A DNA stretch of 5,324 nucleotides, taken from positions 1-5,324 of the forward strand of contig QJVU01000247.1 of assembly GCA_003235605.1 (NCBI GenBank), read 5' to 3'. Both the position numbers and the translations under genes were made by a program. Each line of letters opens with the position of its first letter. The first letter of the stretch is position 1. The notes below the pieces were generated by a model that made no database searches, was not told the DNA's origin, and saw only the letters and a list, made by a program, of their open reading frames with translations. This document shows positions 1-5,324 of this stretch, one piece after another. The stretch is from Planctomycetota bacterium. Lineage in GTDB: Bacteria; Planctomycetota; UBA1135; UBA2386.

Positions 1-480
1 CTGGCCCGGGTACGAGAGCAGCTTCGCGCTGCGAGATGCGGCACCGTCGACAGGCAGGTCTGGCCCGAACGTCACCTGGCAGTGGTCACCAGCACCGAGG
101 ATCTACACCGCCTGGTCCTGAACACCGTGGCCGGCGCCTACCGGGTACTCCACGTGAGGAAGACCGAGCAGGGGCCCTGCTATCGCTACCACGACCGGAC
201 CGAGACCTGGTTCGAGGTGTGCACGTTCACACCACCCCCACGACGGGACCTCGACGCCCTCAGAAGCAGGCTCCAGCACCTGGAAGACGAGTCGCGTGGG
301 AACCAGCGGGGCGGGACCGTGGAGGCACGCTGGTGCGCCGACGACGTTGGCGAACCGGTTCCCGAGCTCTATCACGGCCGACCTGCGCCGCAGGACTACG
401 GCCAGATCACCCGCAGCCTCGTCCCCAGCCGCTTGACACCGGAAACGGTGACCGCAGCGGTGCTGGAACACTTTGCCTGA
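1..480 (+). CDS. Unrecognised protein, C-terminal part (5' end outside window)
   Basis: The frame is open from the first base of the window to a TGA at 478-480, giving at least 159 residues with no start that has to be used; a GTG at 82 would give 132 residues, but the frame upstream of it stays open with ordinary coding composition, so the true start is probably outside the window. I do not recognise the family. Visible features are a basic N-terminal stretch, a segment with YRYHDRTETWFEV, a likely short helix around DALRSRLQHLEDE, and the C-terminal pattern LTPETVTAAVLEHF, which looks like a closing helix. There is no signal peptide or membrane segment in the visible part, so a cytoplasmic protein is likely. 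The next gene begins 10 bases after the stop, in the same direction, which suggests one transcript. Function unknown. Confidence 0.7.
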   Translation: MARVREQLRAARCGTVDRQVWPERHLAVVTSTEDLHRLVLNTVAGAYRVLHVRKTEQGPCYRYHDRTETWFEVCTFTPPPRRDLDALRSRLQHLEDESRGNQRGGTVEARWCADDVGEPVPELYHGRPAPQDYGQITRSLVPSRLTPETVTAAVLEHFA

Positions 481-482
481 GG
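478..482 (+). promoter_or_regulatory. Shine-Dalgarno-like TGAGG overlapping the stop of the first gene
   Basis: TGAGG lies 8 bases before the ATG at 491 and shares its TGA with the stop codon of the preceding gene. It supports 491 as the start of the second gene and suggests translational coupling. The later in-frame ATGs at 605 and 665 have no comparable site upstream. Confidence 0.5.
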
Positions 483-490
483 TACTTGCT

Positions 491-1951
491 ATGGTGCCGC
501 TGCCCCACCCGACCCCCTCGCCAGACATGAAGCCAACACCGAGCCCCCTCCCAGTGCCGGTTCCCATCCTCAGTCCCCTGACGCTGACCTTGCGGCGGCC
601 CCGGATGCCCATCTTGCCGTTGCCCCTGGCGCTGACCCTGAGGCTGCCGCTGGTGCTGAGCTGGATGCTGCCCCTGACGCTGACCTTGGCGCTGCCCGTG
701 CCGGCCCAGGACTCCCAGCCTGCGGTCACCAGCAGGAAGTCAAGAGACACCAGGGGCCCACGGGTCCTCGAGAACGCCGGCCTCGTGGTCAAGACCAGTG
801 ACAGCGAGGTGGCGATGGCGATGTTGGACTGGTTCCGCACGCGGGACCTGCTGCCTGATCTCGCGGCGGGGGAGCACTATGTCTTGAAGCTGTTCGGCCC
901 GGACAAGCTGAAGGTCTCCCCCGGGAAGGGAGAAGTGGGGTTCCTCGACGCCGTGATGACGCCGGGTCCGTTGGTCAAGGTATTCGAGGAGGACCTTGCG
1001 CAGCAACTCAGCGCGGTGGAGGCCAACATCACATTCACCCTCGGCCAATTCGGCATCCCCACCAGGGAGATCCAGAGGCTGCTCCGAGCGGCGGCCGCCT
1101 TTCCCGACCAGGTTGACCGGCTCGACCTGCGGGTCGAGGGGAACCCCAGGAGGACGGCCAAGGGCATCAAGATCGATCTCTGCATGACCCCGGCTGCCGG
1201 CAGCTGGTTCGGCAGGATCGTGGGGAGCCTCGAGCCCGGCGCGGGGGGCGCGCCGGTGCTCGACGGTGGCGCCGCACCCATGAGGCTGAGCGCAGCAGTG
1301 AAGCCAGCGGGCCTCGTGGCGCTGGCGGAACCGATGCTCGGGCTCATGGCCTGCCTCGGCACCAGGAACAAGGCCGAGCGAGAGACCGGCCAGCAGATGC
1401 TGAGCAAGCTCCTCAACGGCTACGATGGCTCACTGGTGGCAGCAGGGGATCCGTTCCAAGGCACGGTCAGGTCGATCACGGGCCTCCGCAACGCCGCCGG
1501 GGTCCAGGAAGTGATGGCCAGCGAGGCGTTTTCGAAGCTCACCGAGAACCAGGCTTCGATCGTGCCCAGCGTGGACGCGGAGTTCGAACCGCGCGCCTTC
1601 ATCCACCGGAACGTCACCGTCTCGAAGTTGGTCGTGGACATGACCGCCGTTGGTCGAGGACAAGTCACGACCCGGTACTCGGCGGTGGTCGGAGGCTACC
1701 TGCTCAGCACCAGCGGGGAGCGCGAAGATGCCCCAAAAGCGATGATCGATGCCGTGCTGGACCAGAGGGTGAAACGCGCGCCGTTGGCAAGCAACGCGCT
1801 TTTGACCTTGACCCTGGATCTTGAGAAGATGTTGGACCACCTGGCCGGCCTAGGCATCCCTGCCCCCATGGAAGAGAACGGACCGAAGCGGGCAGAAGTC
1901 CGGTTGTTCCGCCACGAAAGCTCCCTTCAGCTGAAGATCGGCATCGAGTAG
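491..1951 (+). CDS. Exported protein of unknown function with Pro/Leu-rich leader
   Basis: The ATG at 491 gives 486 residues. This start is chosen because it follows a TGAGG site and because third positions are already G/C-rich from this codon on (about 79% over 491-577, nearly 100% over 578-703). Residues 1-33 are Pro-rich. A basic RRPR (35-38) comes next, then a hydrophobic stretch of alternating Leu (42-67) ending LPVPA/QD, a plausible signal peptidase I site after residue 72. The leader is unusually long. Starting at ATG 605 would give a 34-residue signal peptide; ATG 665 leaves only 14 residues before the site. The mature part, about 414 residues, has no further membrane segment and looks globular. 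It contains a helix-rich segment, a LLNGYDGSLVAAGDP stretch, and a C-terminal VGGYLLSTSG region with a final beta-like end. The layout faintly recalls DUF3352-type secreted proteins, but I cannot assign the family. The next gene starts 29 bases downstream. Confidence 0.75.
   Translation: MVPLPHPTPSPDMKPTPSPLPVPVPILSPLTLTLRRPRMPILPLPLALTLRLPLVLSWMLPLTLTLALPVPAQDSQPAVTSRKSRDTRGPRVLENAGLVVKTSDSEVAMAMLDWFRTRDLLPDLAAGEHYVLKLFGPDKLKVSPGKGEVGFLDAVMTPGPLVKVFEEDLAQQLSAVEANITFTLGQFGIPTREIQRLLRAAAAFPDQVDRLDLRVEGNPRRTAKGIKIDLCMTPAAGSWFGRIVGSLEPGAGGAPVLDGGAAPMRLSAAVKPAGLVALAEPMLGLMACLGTRNKAERETGQQMLSKLLNGYDGSLVAAGDPFQGTVRSITGLRNAAGVQEVMASEAFSKLTENQASIVPSVDAEFEPRAFIHRNVTVSKLVVDMTAVGRGQVTTRYSAVVGGYLLSTSGEREDAPKAMIDAVLDQRVKRAPLASNALLTLTLDLEKMLDHLAGLGIPAPMEENGPKRAEVRLFRHESSLQLKIGIE
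578..703 (+). repeat. Degenerate hexanucleotide repeat (CTGNNN), 21 units, inside a coding leader
   Basis: From 578 to 703 the sequence can be cut into 21 consecutive six-base units, most of the form CTGNNN or TTGNNN (for example ctgacg, ctgacc, ctggcg, ctgagg, ctgccg, ctggtg). The best-preserved part is 614-703. An 18-base segment, cccctgacgctgaccttg, occurs exactly at 575-592 and again at 671-688, 96 bases apart, which is 16 whole units. In the reading frame of the surrounding gene the units spell Leu-X dipeptides and form the hydrophobic core of the signal sequence. Confidence 0.75.
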
Positions 1952-1980
1952 GCATAGGCATCGACACGAGTCATCGAACA

Positions 1981-3018
1981 ATGAGCAAGCAAGCCTTCCT
2001 CCGCAAGAAGATCGAGCATCTGAGCCTTGACGTCTTCGACCCCGTGCCGCTCCTGGACGGGATGGCGAGGATGTCCTTTCAGGCCCGCAACACCGCCAGG
2101 GCTGCGGAGATCTACGAGATGATGCTGCGGGACCGATCCTGCTGCGTGATTCTGTGTCTGGCCGGCTCCCTGGTCAGCTCCGGCTTGAAGAAGGTCATCC
2201 TGCAGATGGTGGAGAGCAACATGGTGGACGCCATCGTTTCCACCGGCGCAAACATCGTCGACCAGGACTTCTTCGAGGCCCTGGGGTTCTGCCACTACGT
2301 GGGCTCGCAGTTCGTCGACGACAACGAACTGCGGGAGCACCACATCGACCGCATCTACGACACGTACATCGACGAGGACGAGCTTCGCTATTGCGACGGG
2401 ACCGTGAAGCAGCTTGCCGACGCCCTTGAGCCACGACCGTATTCGTCGCGGGAGTTCATTGTGGAGATGGGCCGCTACCTGGACGAGCACGCCAAGAACC
2501 GCGAGTCGATCGTCCTGGCCGCGTGGCAGAAGGAGGTGCCGATCTTCTGTCCCGCGTTCAGCGACTGCAGCGCCGGATTCGGCCTGGTCAGCCACCAGCA
2601 TGAGGCAAGCCTGCAGGGGAGGCCGATGCTGAGCATCGACTCTGCCAAGGACTTCCTGGAGCTGACCCGCATCAAGATCGCCCACGACGACACCGGCCTT
2701 TTCATGATCGGCGGTGGCGTACCCAAGAACTTCGCGCAGGACATCGTGGTGGCGGCGGAAGTGCTCGGCAAGGACGTGTCGATGCACAAGTACGCGGTGC
2801 AGATCACCGTCGCCGACGAGCGTGACGGCGCACTGTCGGGCTCGACATTGAAGGAGGCCAGCTCGTGGGGCAAGGTCGCCACGACCCACGAGCAGATGGT
2901 CTACGGCGAGGCCACGGTGATCCTGCCGCTGGTGGCGGGCTACGCCTACCACAAGAAAGCGGCCGCCCATCGCAAGGGCATGCGCCTGAATGCAATGCTG
3001 AGCGCGGCAACCGTATGA
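1981..3018 (+). CDS. Deoxyhypusine synthase family protein (homospermidine synthase-like)
   Basis: 345 residues, close to the usual 320-370 of the family. DHS enzymes are cytoplasmic, NAD-dependent aminobutyl transferases that use spermidine or a related polyamine. Bacteria lack eIF5A; in Anabaena a DHS homologue called SpeY is needed for homospermidine synthesis, so polyamine synthesis is the likelier role here. Visible motifs are SLVSSGLKKVI (63-73), the NAD-binding region STGAN (87-91), FCPAFSD (189-195), GGGVPKN (244-250), and SSWGKV (294-299), where Lys298 matches the human catalytic Lys329. Glu292 and Trp296 match human Glu323 and Trp327. Positions aligning with human Asp243, His288 and Asp316 are Phe200, Asn250 and Leu285, so the substrate pocket differs from true DHS. 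Alignments are by eye from memory. The ATG at 1981 follows a 29-base gap with only a weak ribosome binding site. The stop TGA overlaps the next gene's ATG. The family call is firm; the exact substrate is not. Confidence 0.92.
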   Translation: MSKQAFLRKKIEHLSLDVFDPVPLLDGMARMSFQARNTARAAEIYEMMLRDRSCCVILCLAGSLVSSGLKKVILQMVESNMVDAIVSTGANIVDQDFFEALGFCHYVGSQFVDDNELREHHIDRIYDTYIDEDELRYCDGTVKQLADALEPRPYSSREFIVEMGRYLDEHAKNRESIVLAAWQKEVPIFCPAFSDCSAGFGLVSHQHEASLQGRPMLSIDSAKDFLELTRIKIAHDDTGLFMIGGGVPKNFAQDIVVAAEVLGKDVSMHKYAVQITVADERDGALSGSTLKEASSWGKVATTHEQMVYGEATVILPLVAGYAYHKKAAAHRKGMRLNAMLSAATV

Positions 3019-3941
3019 CGTTCTGGCCTGGAGCTCCGCCGGGCCGGAACACCGTCATGCAGGACCAGCTGAGAGAGATCAAGCTGCGGGCGTTGCGCAA
3101 TCTCACGCTGTGGGTTGCCGTAATCGTGATCACGCTCTACCTGTTCAAGGGCTACGGTTGCCTGGTCCTGGCCGGCATCGTGGGGTTCGCCCTCTGGCTC
3201 AGCGGCCGCAACGTGCTCCGGTTGATTCGCGCGGCGGCCATCGAACACGAGCACTCACGCCAGGTCCGAGAGGAGTTCCGTCGCCAGTTCCACCGGGCCA
3301 CCACACTGCCCCGGCAGGTGTTCATGCTGCTGCTGGGGGTAGCAGAGGTAGATGGCGCATGCGACAGGCAGGAGCGCGAGCTGGTCCGCCAGTTCGTCCT
3401 GCAGAGGTTCACGAGCCCGGTGGACACCGAGGACCTGCGCGTCTGGGAAGCAGCGCGTGTCTCCCGGGAGCAGCTGCCCACCCTCGCCGCTGTCATGCGC
3501 CAGATGCTGACCGACAGTGAATGCGAGACGGTCTTTGCCTGGTGCTGCCTGGTGGCGTTTGCAGACGGGAAGTTCAACCCCGAAGAGCACATGGCGCTTC
3601 AGGAGATCGCGCGGGGCTTCGGCATGGAGCGCCATCACGCGCGACGCATCTTCGATTACGCCAAGCAGACGCATTTGCTCGGCGGAGCCCGGAGTGGCTT
3701 CGACGAGCCCGGCGCGGCACGAGACAGGCGACCACGGGGCGCGGTCTCGGGGCGCAGCCAGGCATTCGCCGTGCTGGGCCTGGAGGAGGGAGCCACCGAG
3801 CAAGAGATCCGCAACCGGCACCGGGAGCTGGTCAAGCGCTACCACCCCGACAAGCATGTCCACCTCGGACCGGTGGCGGCCAAGGAGGCGGAGGAACGCT
3901 TCCGCGAGGTGCAGGCCGCCTACGAAGTCCTTGCCGGGTAG
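3015..3941 (+). CDS. djlA: DjlA-like membrane-anchored co-chaperone (TerB-like domain plus DnaJ domain)
   Basis: 308 residues from the ATG at 3015, whose ATGA overlaps the preceding stop. An alternative ATG at 3057 gives 294 residues, starts MQDQLREIK, and cannot be excluded because neither start has a strong ribosome binding site. Residues 30-44 and 48-63 are two short hydrophobic segments, a possible hairpin or single broken anchor. The central helical domain (about 90-215) has two acidic motifs typical of TerB/DjlA domains, EVDG with Asp113 and AFADG with Asp184. A Gly/Arg-rich linker (about 226-249) leads to a C-terminal J-domain (250-308) with RYHPDK, the HPD being residues 277-279, followed by a helix ending VQAAYEVLAG. 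The order anchor, TerB-like, J-domain matches E. coli DjlA (271 residues). J-domains stimulate ATP hydrolysis by DnaK; DjlA presents it at the cytoplasmic face of the inner membrane. The second membrane segment and the extra N-terminal residues are departures from E. coli DjlA. Confidence 0.88.
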   Translation: MTFWPGAPPGRNTVMQDQLREIKLRALRNLTLWVAVIVITLYLFKGYGCLVLAGIVGFALWLSGRNVLRLIRAAAIEHEHSRQVREEFRRQFHRATTLPRQVFMLLLGVAEVDGACDRQERELVRQFVLQRFTSPVDTEDLRVWEAARVSREQLPTLAAVMRQMLTDSECETVFAWCCLVAFADGKFNPEEHMALQEIARGFGMERHHARRIFDYAKQTHLLGGARSGFDEPGAARDRRPRGAVSGRSQAFAVLGLEEGATEQEIRNRHRELVKRYHPDKHVHLGPVAAKEAEERFREVQAAYEVLAG

Positions 3942-3973
3942 ATCCCCGGGTCGCTGGGCGGCGGGTCGTTAAA

Positions 3974-4014
3974 CAACAAGGGCGCTGAACCATGCCAGCG
4001 CCCCTGTTGGTTTT
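3974..4014. terminator. Rho-independent terminator shared by the convergent genes
   Basis: Bases 3974-3987 pair with 3996-4009 in a 14-position stem with a single A-C mismatch (3979/4004) and an 8-base loop. TTTT follows on the plus strand at 4011-4014. On the minus strand the stem is followed by a T-rich stretch (TTGTTTAAC), so it probably works in both directions. It lies 32 bases after the DjlA-like gene's stop and 17 bases after the distal stop of the minus-strand gene. Confidence 0.8.
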
Positions 4015-4026
4015 CGCTATCAGCTA

Positions 4027-5217
4027 TCAGTTGCCGCCGCCGACGCCCTGGGAGTTGGGATCCACCCACTCCTTGCCGGACTCGCCGGTGATCTTTCCGA
4101 ACACGTTGCTGTCCATTTCCAGCTTCACGTCGACATCGTTGTGGTTGTCGCCTACTCGCACGGAGCAGGTGGAGAAGCTGCCGCCTCAACACATTCCGAA
4201 GATGCCCTTGCCCAGCTGTTTGTGGCTGGCCTTGTCGTAGACGAGGAACTTCGGGGACTTGGCGTTCGGCACGAAGTCATAGTACTCCTCGCCGGCGGCG
4301 CCGTAGTAGTGCACGGCATTGGGCTCGACCTTGACGTCCTTGCCGTCCACCGAGTGGGTGAACTCGGCCGTCACCTTGGCGCCCCAGGTGAGCTTGAAGG
4401 CCTTGTCGGCCTCGACCTTCACCGGACGCATCTTGCCCTGGCGGATCCGCGCGCTGTAGTTGCGCTTCGTGATCAAGCCGGCGGTGATGGTGTAATCTCC
4501 CACCGGGACCCGCAGGTCCTTGCTGTCGGCCAGGTTGAAGGAGATCGTGCCCGAGCTGTCGGAGATGACCGCGTTGGCGAGCTTGCCCTTGGCGTTGTAG
4601 CCGCCCAGGCCGTTCACCGTGCCGGACTCCCCGTCGTACGGGCTGACGCTCGCTTCTGAGCCGTCTTCGGAGACCTCGAAGTTGTAGAGCTTGCCCTCAT
4701 GGCTGATTACCTTGGACAGGTAGCTGGCGGACTTGCTCTTCCCGACGATCAAGGCATCCTTGCCATACTCGTTGTAGATGCCGTTGTTGTTCAGGTCGAT
4801 CAGCGTGACCGGCACACCACCGACGGTGCCCATCATCGCGCAGCTCGAGGCGTACTTGTAGCCACTGGCGGATCCCTGCAGGCGCACGGCGTAGTTGAAC
4901 GTCTTGCTCTCGCCCTTGCTGCGCAGGACCAGGTAGCCTCCAGCGCCCTTGACATCCTTGTTCGGCTTCCCGCTGGCCGTGGTATCCACGGACAGCTTCA
5001 GTCCGTCGCGTTCCGCAGCGAAGAACTCTCCGTTGGGATGCTTGACCTTGATGCCGTCGCTGTTGACGTCCGTCCAGGTCTGGAGGGGTGTGATGAAAGA
5101 CCACTTCGGGAATGCCTTGAAGGACAGCGAGGCAGTCTCCTTGCCATCCTGTGCCATAACGCCCGGAGAGAGCGCTACAGCTAGCAACCCCAGCAGTACA
5201 GGGTGCCGCTTCTTCAT
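4027..5217 (-). CDS. Secreted protein with in-frame UGA after Cys343; candidate selenoprotein
   Basis: The ATG at 5217 follows AGGAGA with an 8-base spacer. A signal peptide is clear: MKKRH, a Leu/Val/Ala core, and a cleavage site after Ala22 (VMA/QD). The mature protein looks beta-rich, with two Asp/Asn-rich loops resembling calcium-binding EF-hand loops, DVNSDG (50-55) and DLNNNG (141-146). Conventional translation stops at UGA codon 344 (4188-4186), giving 343 residues ending GMC. The frame continues for 52 codons, 46 with G or C in third position, to a second UGA at 4029-4027 just before the terminator. Read through as selenocysteine, the protein has 396 residues with C343-U344-G345-G346 and a further Cys351; the only other Cys after the signal peptide is 126. 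A Cys-Sec-Gly order also occurs in the redox tail of mammalian thioredoxin reductase, so a redox role is possible. The family is not recognised. If not recoded, the gene is 4186-5217 or carries a nonsense mutation. Confidence 0.7.
4151..4169 (-). promoter_or_regulatory. Bacterial SECIS-like hairpin downstream of the UGA
   Basis: In the minus-strand RNA, CCUGCUC (4169-4163) pairs with GAGUAGG (4157-4151) in seven pairs, one of them G-U, closing the five-base loop CGUGC (4162-4158). The loop's first G is 25 bases after the UGA. As remembered, bacterial SECIS elements have a short stem, a loop of a few bases with a G in its first two positions, and a loop 16-37 bases beyond the UGA; all three hold here. 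Two of the extension's six A/T-ending codons, CGA and GTA, sit in the 3' arm and supply paired bases. The fold was done by eye. Confidence 0.45.
4186..4188 (-). other. In-frame UGA codon, candidate selenocysteine site
   Basis: The codon order is ATG TGC TGA GGC GGC (Met-Cys-stop-Gly-Gly). UGA also ends the first gene, the DHS-like gene and the extended frame of this gene, so genome-wide reassignment of UGA to Trp is unlikely and any recoding would have to be local. Recoding is supported by the coding-quality extension and the downstream hairpin. Confidence 0.5.
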
Positions 5218-5225
5218 TCGATTCG

Positions 5226-5231
5226 TCTCCT
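5226..5231 (-). promoter_or_regulatory. Shine-Dalgarno site AGGAGA fixing the start at 5217
   Basis: Read on the minus strand, AGGAGA lies 8 bases before the ATG at 5217-5215. It selects this ATG over the in-frame upstream start at 5277, which would put 20 non-signal residues in front of a typical MKKRH signal peptide. Confidence 0.8.
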
Positions 5232-5324
5232 GATAGCGAATTGTTGAGGGTGGACCTGGCATGCGAGGCAATCCCACCAGAAAAGTGGCTAGCCCAGGTG
5301 GGGGCCTCCAGTCCAGGGGGCAAT
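5232..5324 (-). other. Upstream region of the secreted-protein gene, presumed promoter
   Basis: These 93 bases lie upstream of the minus-strand gene and hold no convincing gene. A weak TTGCCT-like and AACAAT-like pair is present on the minus strand but is spaced 20 bases apart, which is poor for a sigma-70 promoter. The six-base arms CCCACC (5273-5278) and GGTGGG (5297-5302) form a short inverted repeat that could be an operator or chance. No promoter is claimed. Confidence 0.3.

Noticed and set aside
473..490. TTG start at 473 for the exported protein, overlapping the first gene
   Set aside because: The ATG at 491 lies at the right distance from TGAGG, whereas that site lies downstream of the TTG.
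481..801. Continuation of the first gene's frame past its TGA at 478-480, with an Asp/Ala-rich stretch, as a second recoding case
   Set aside because: Third-position G/C in that frame is only about half, while the overlapping frame of the next gene is nearly all G/C; the Asp/Ala pattern is the hexamer repeat read one base off.
103..840. Minus-strand open frame of 245 codons across the hexamer repeat, with Gly/Arg/Ser-rich repeats
   Set aside because: It overlaps two plus-strand genes with better codon composition; the repetitive protein is simply the reverse reading of the DNA repeat.
1940..1964. Eight-base direct repeat ggcatcga at 1940-1947 and 1957-1964 between two genes
   Set aside because: Short, with one copy inside coding sequence; no sign of an operator or recombination site, so chance is the best explanation.
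1927..2970. Long open frame on the minus strand (347 codons) opposite the DHS-like gene
   Set aside because: It is antisense to a gene with clear family motifs, its product has no recognisable motif, and long antisense frames are expected in G/C-third-position-rich genes.
4164..4182. Alternative hairpin GGCAG/CUGCU (including one G-U pair) nearer the UGA
   Set aside because: It has only five pairs around a nine-base loop with no G, so it fits the SECIS pattern worse than the 4151-4169 hairpin, although the two would compete.
4186..4188. UGA read as Trp through a changed genetic code
   Set aside because: UGA serves as the stop of the first gene, the DHS-like gene and the distal end of this same gene, and such codes are typical of AT-rich reduced genomes.
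4141..4659. Plus-strand open frame of 172 codons opposite the secreted-protein gene
   Set aside because: It is antisense to a gene with a strong ribosome binding site and signal peptide, and has no start site or motif of its own.

Overview
This is a GC-rich (by eye about 64%), gene-dense bacterial window with strongly G/C-biased third codon positions. It holds five genes. Four run left to right as a tight, probably co-transcribed group: positions 1-480, 491-1951, 1981-3018 and 3015-3941. The fifth runs right to left (4027-5217) and converges on them at a shared terminator. The taxon cannot be fixed from the sequence. High GC, large uncharacterised exported proteins, Asp/Asn-rich loops in one of them and a bacterial deoxyhypusine-synthase homologue would fit Planctomycetota or a delta-proteobacterial/myxobacterial lineage. 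This is a low-confidence inference.

The left group begins with the end of an unrecognised protein, truncated by the window edge. Next comes an exported protein of unknown function whose Pro/Leu-rich leader is spelled by a degenerate 6-bp repeat. The third gene is a deoxyhypusine synthase (DHS) family protein. It keeps the catalytic lysine but has lost several residues that hold spermidine in the human enzyme, so a polyamine role other than hypusine formation is likely. The fourth gene starts inside the stop of the third (ATGA). It is a DjlA-like membrane-anchored co-chaperone with a TerB-like domain and a C-terminal J-domain with HPD.

The right part is the most interesting. A secreted protein reads from 5217 leftwards with a textbook ribosome binding site and signal peptide, and meets an in-frame UGA at 4188-4186 directly after a cysteine codon. 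The frame then stays open for 52 more codons with 46/52 G/C third positions. It ends at a UGA (4029-4027) that lies only 17 bases before the terminator stem. Downstream of the first UGA, the RNA can form a 7-bp, 5-nt-loop hairpin at the distance and with the loop guanosine expected of a bacterial selenocysteine insertion (SECIS) element. I therefore read this gene as a candidate selenoprotein of 396 residues with a Cys-Sec-Gly motif. A nonsense mutation or sequencing error is the main alternative.

No tRNA, rRNA, CRISPR array or insertion sequence was seen. No stretch of more than 300 bases lacks a gene.
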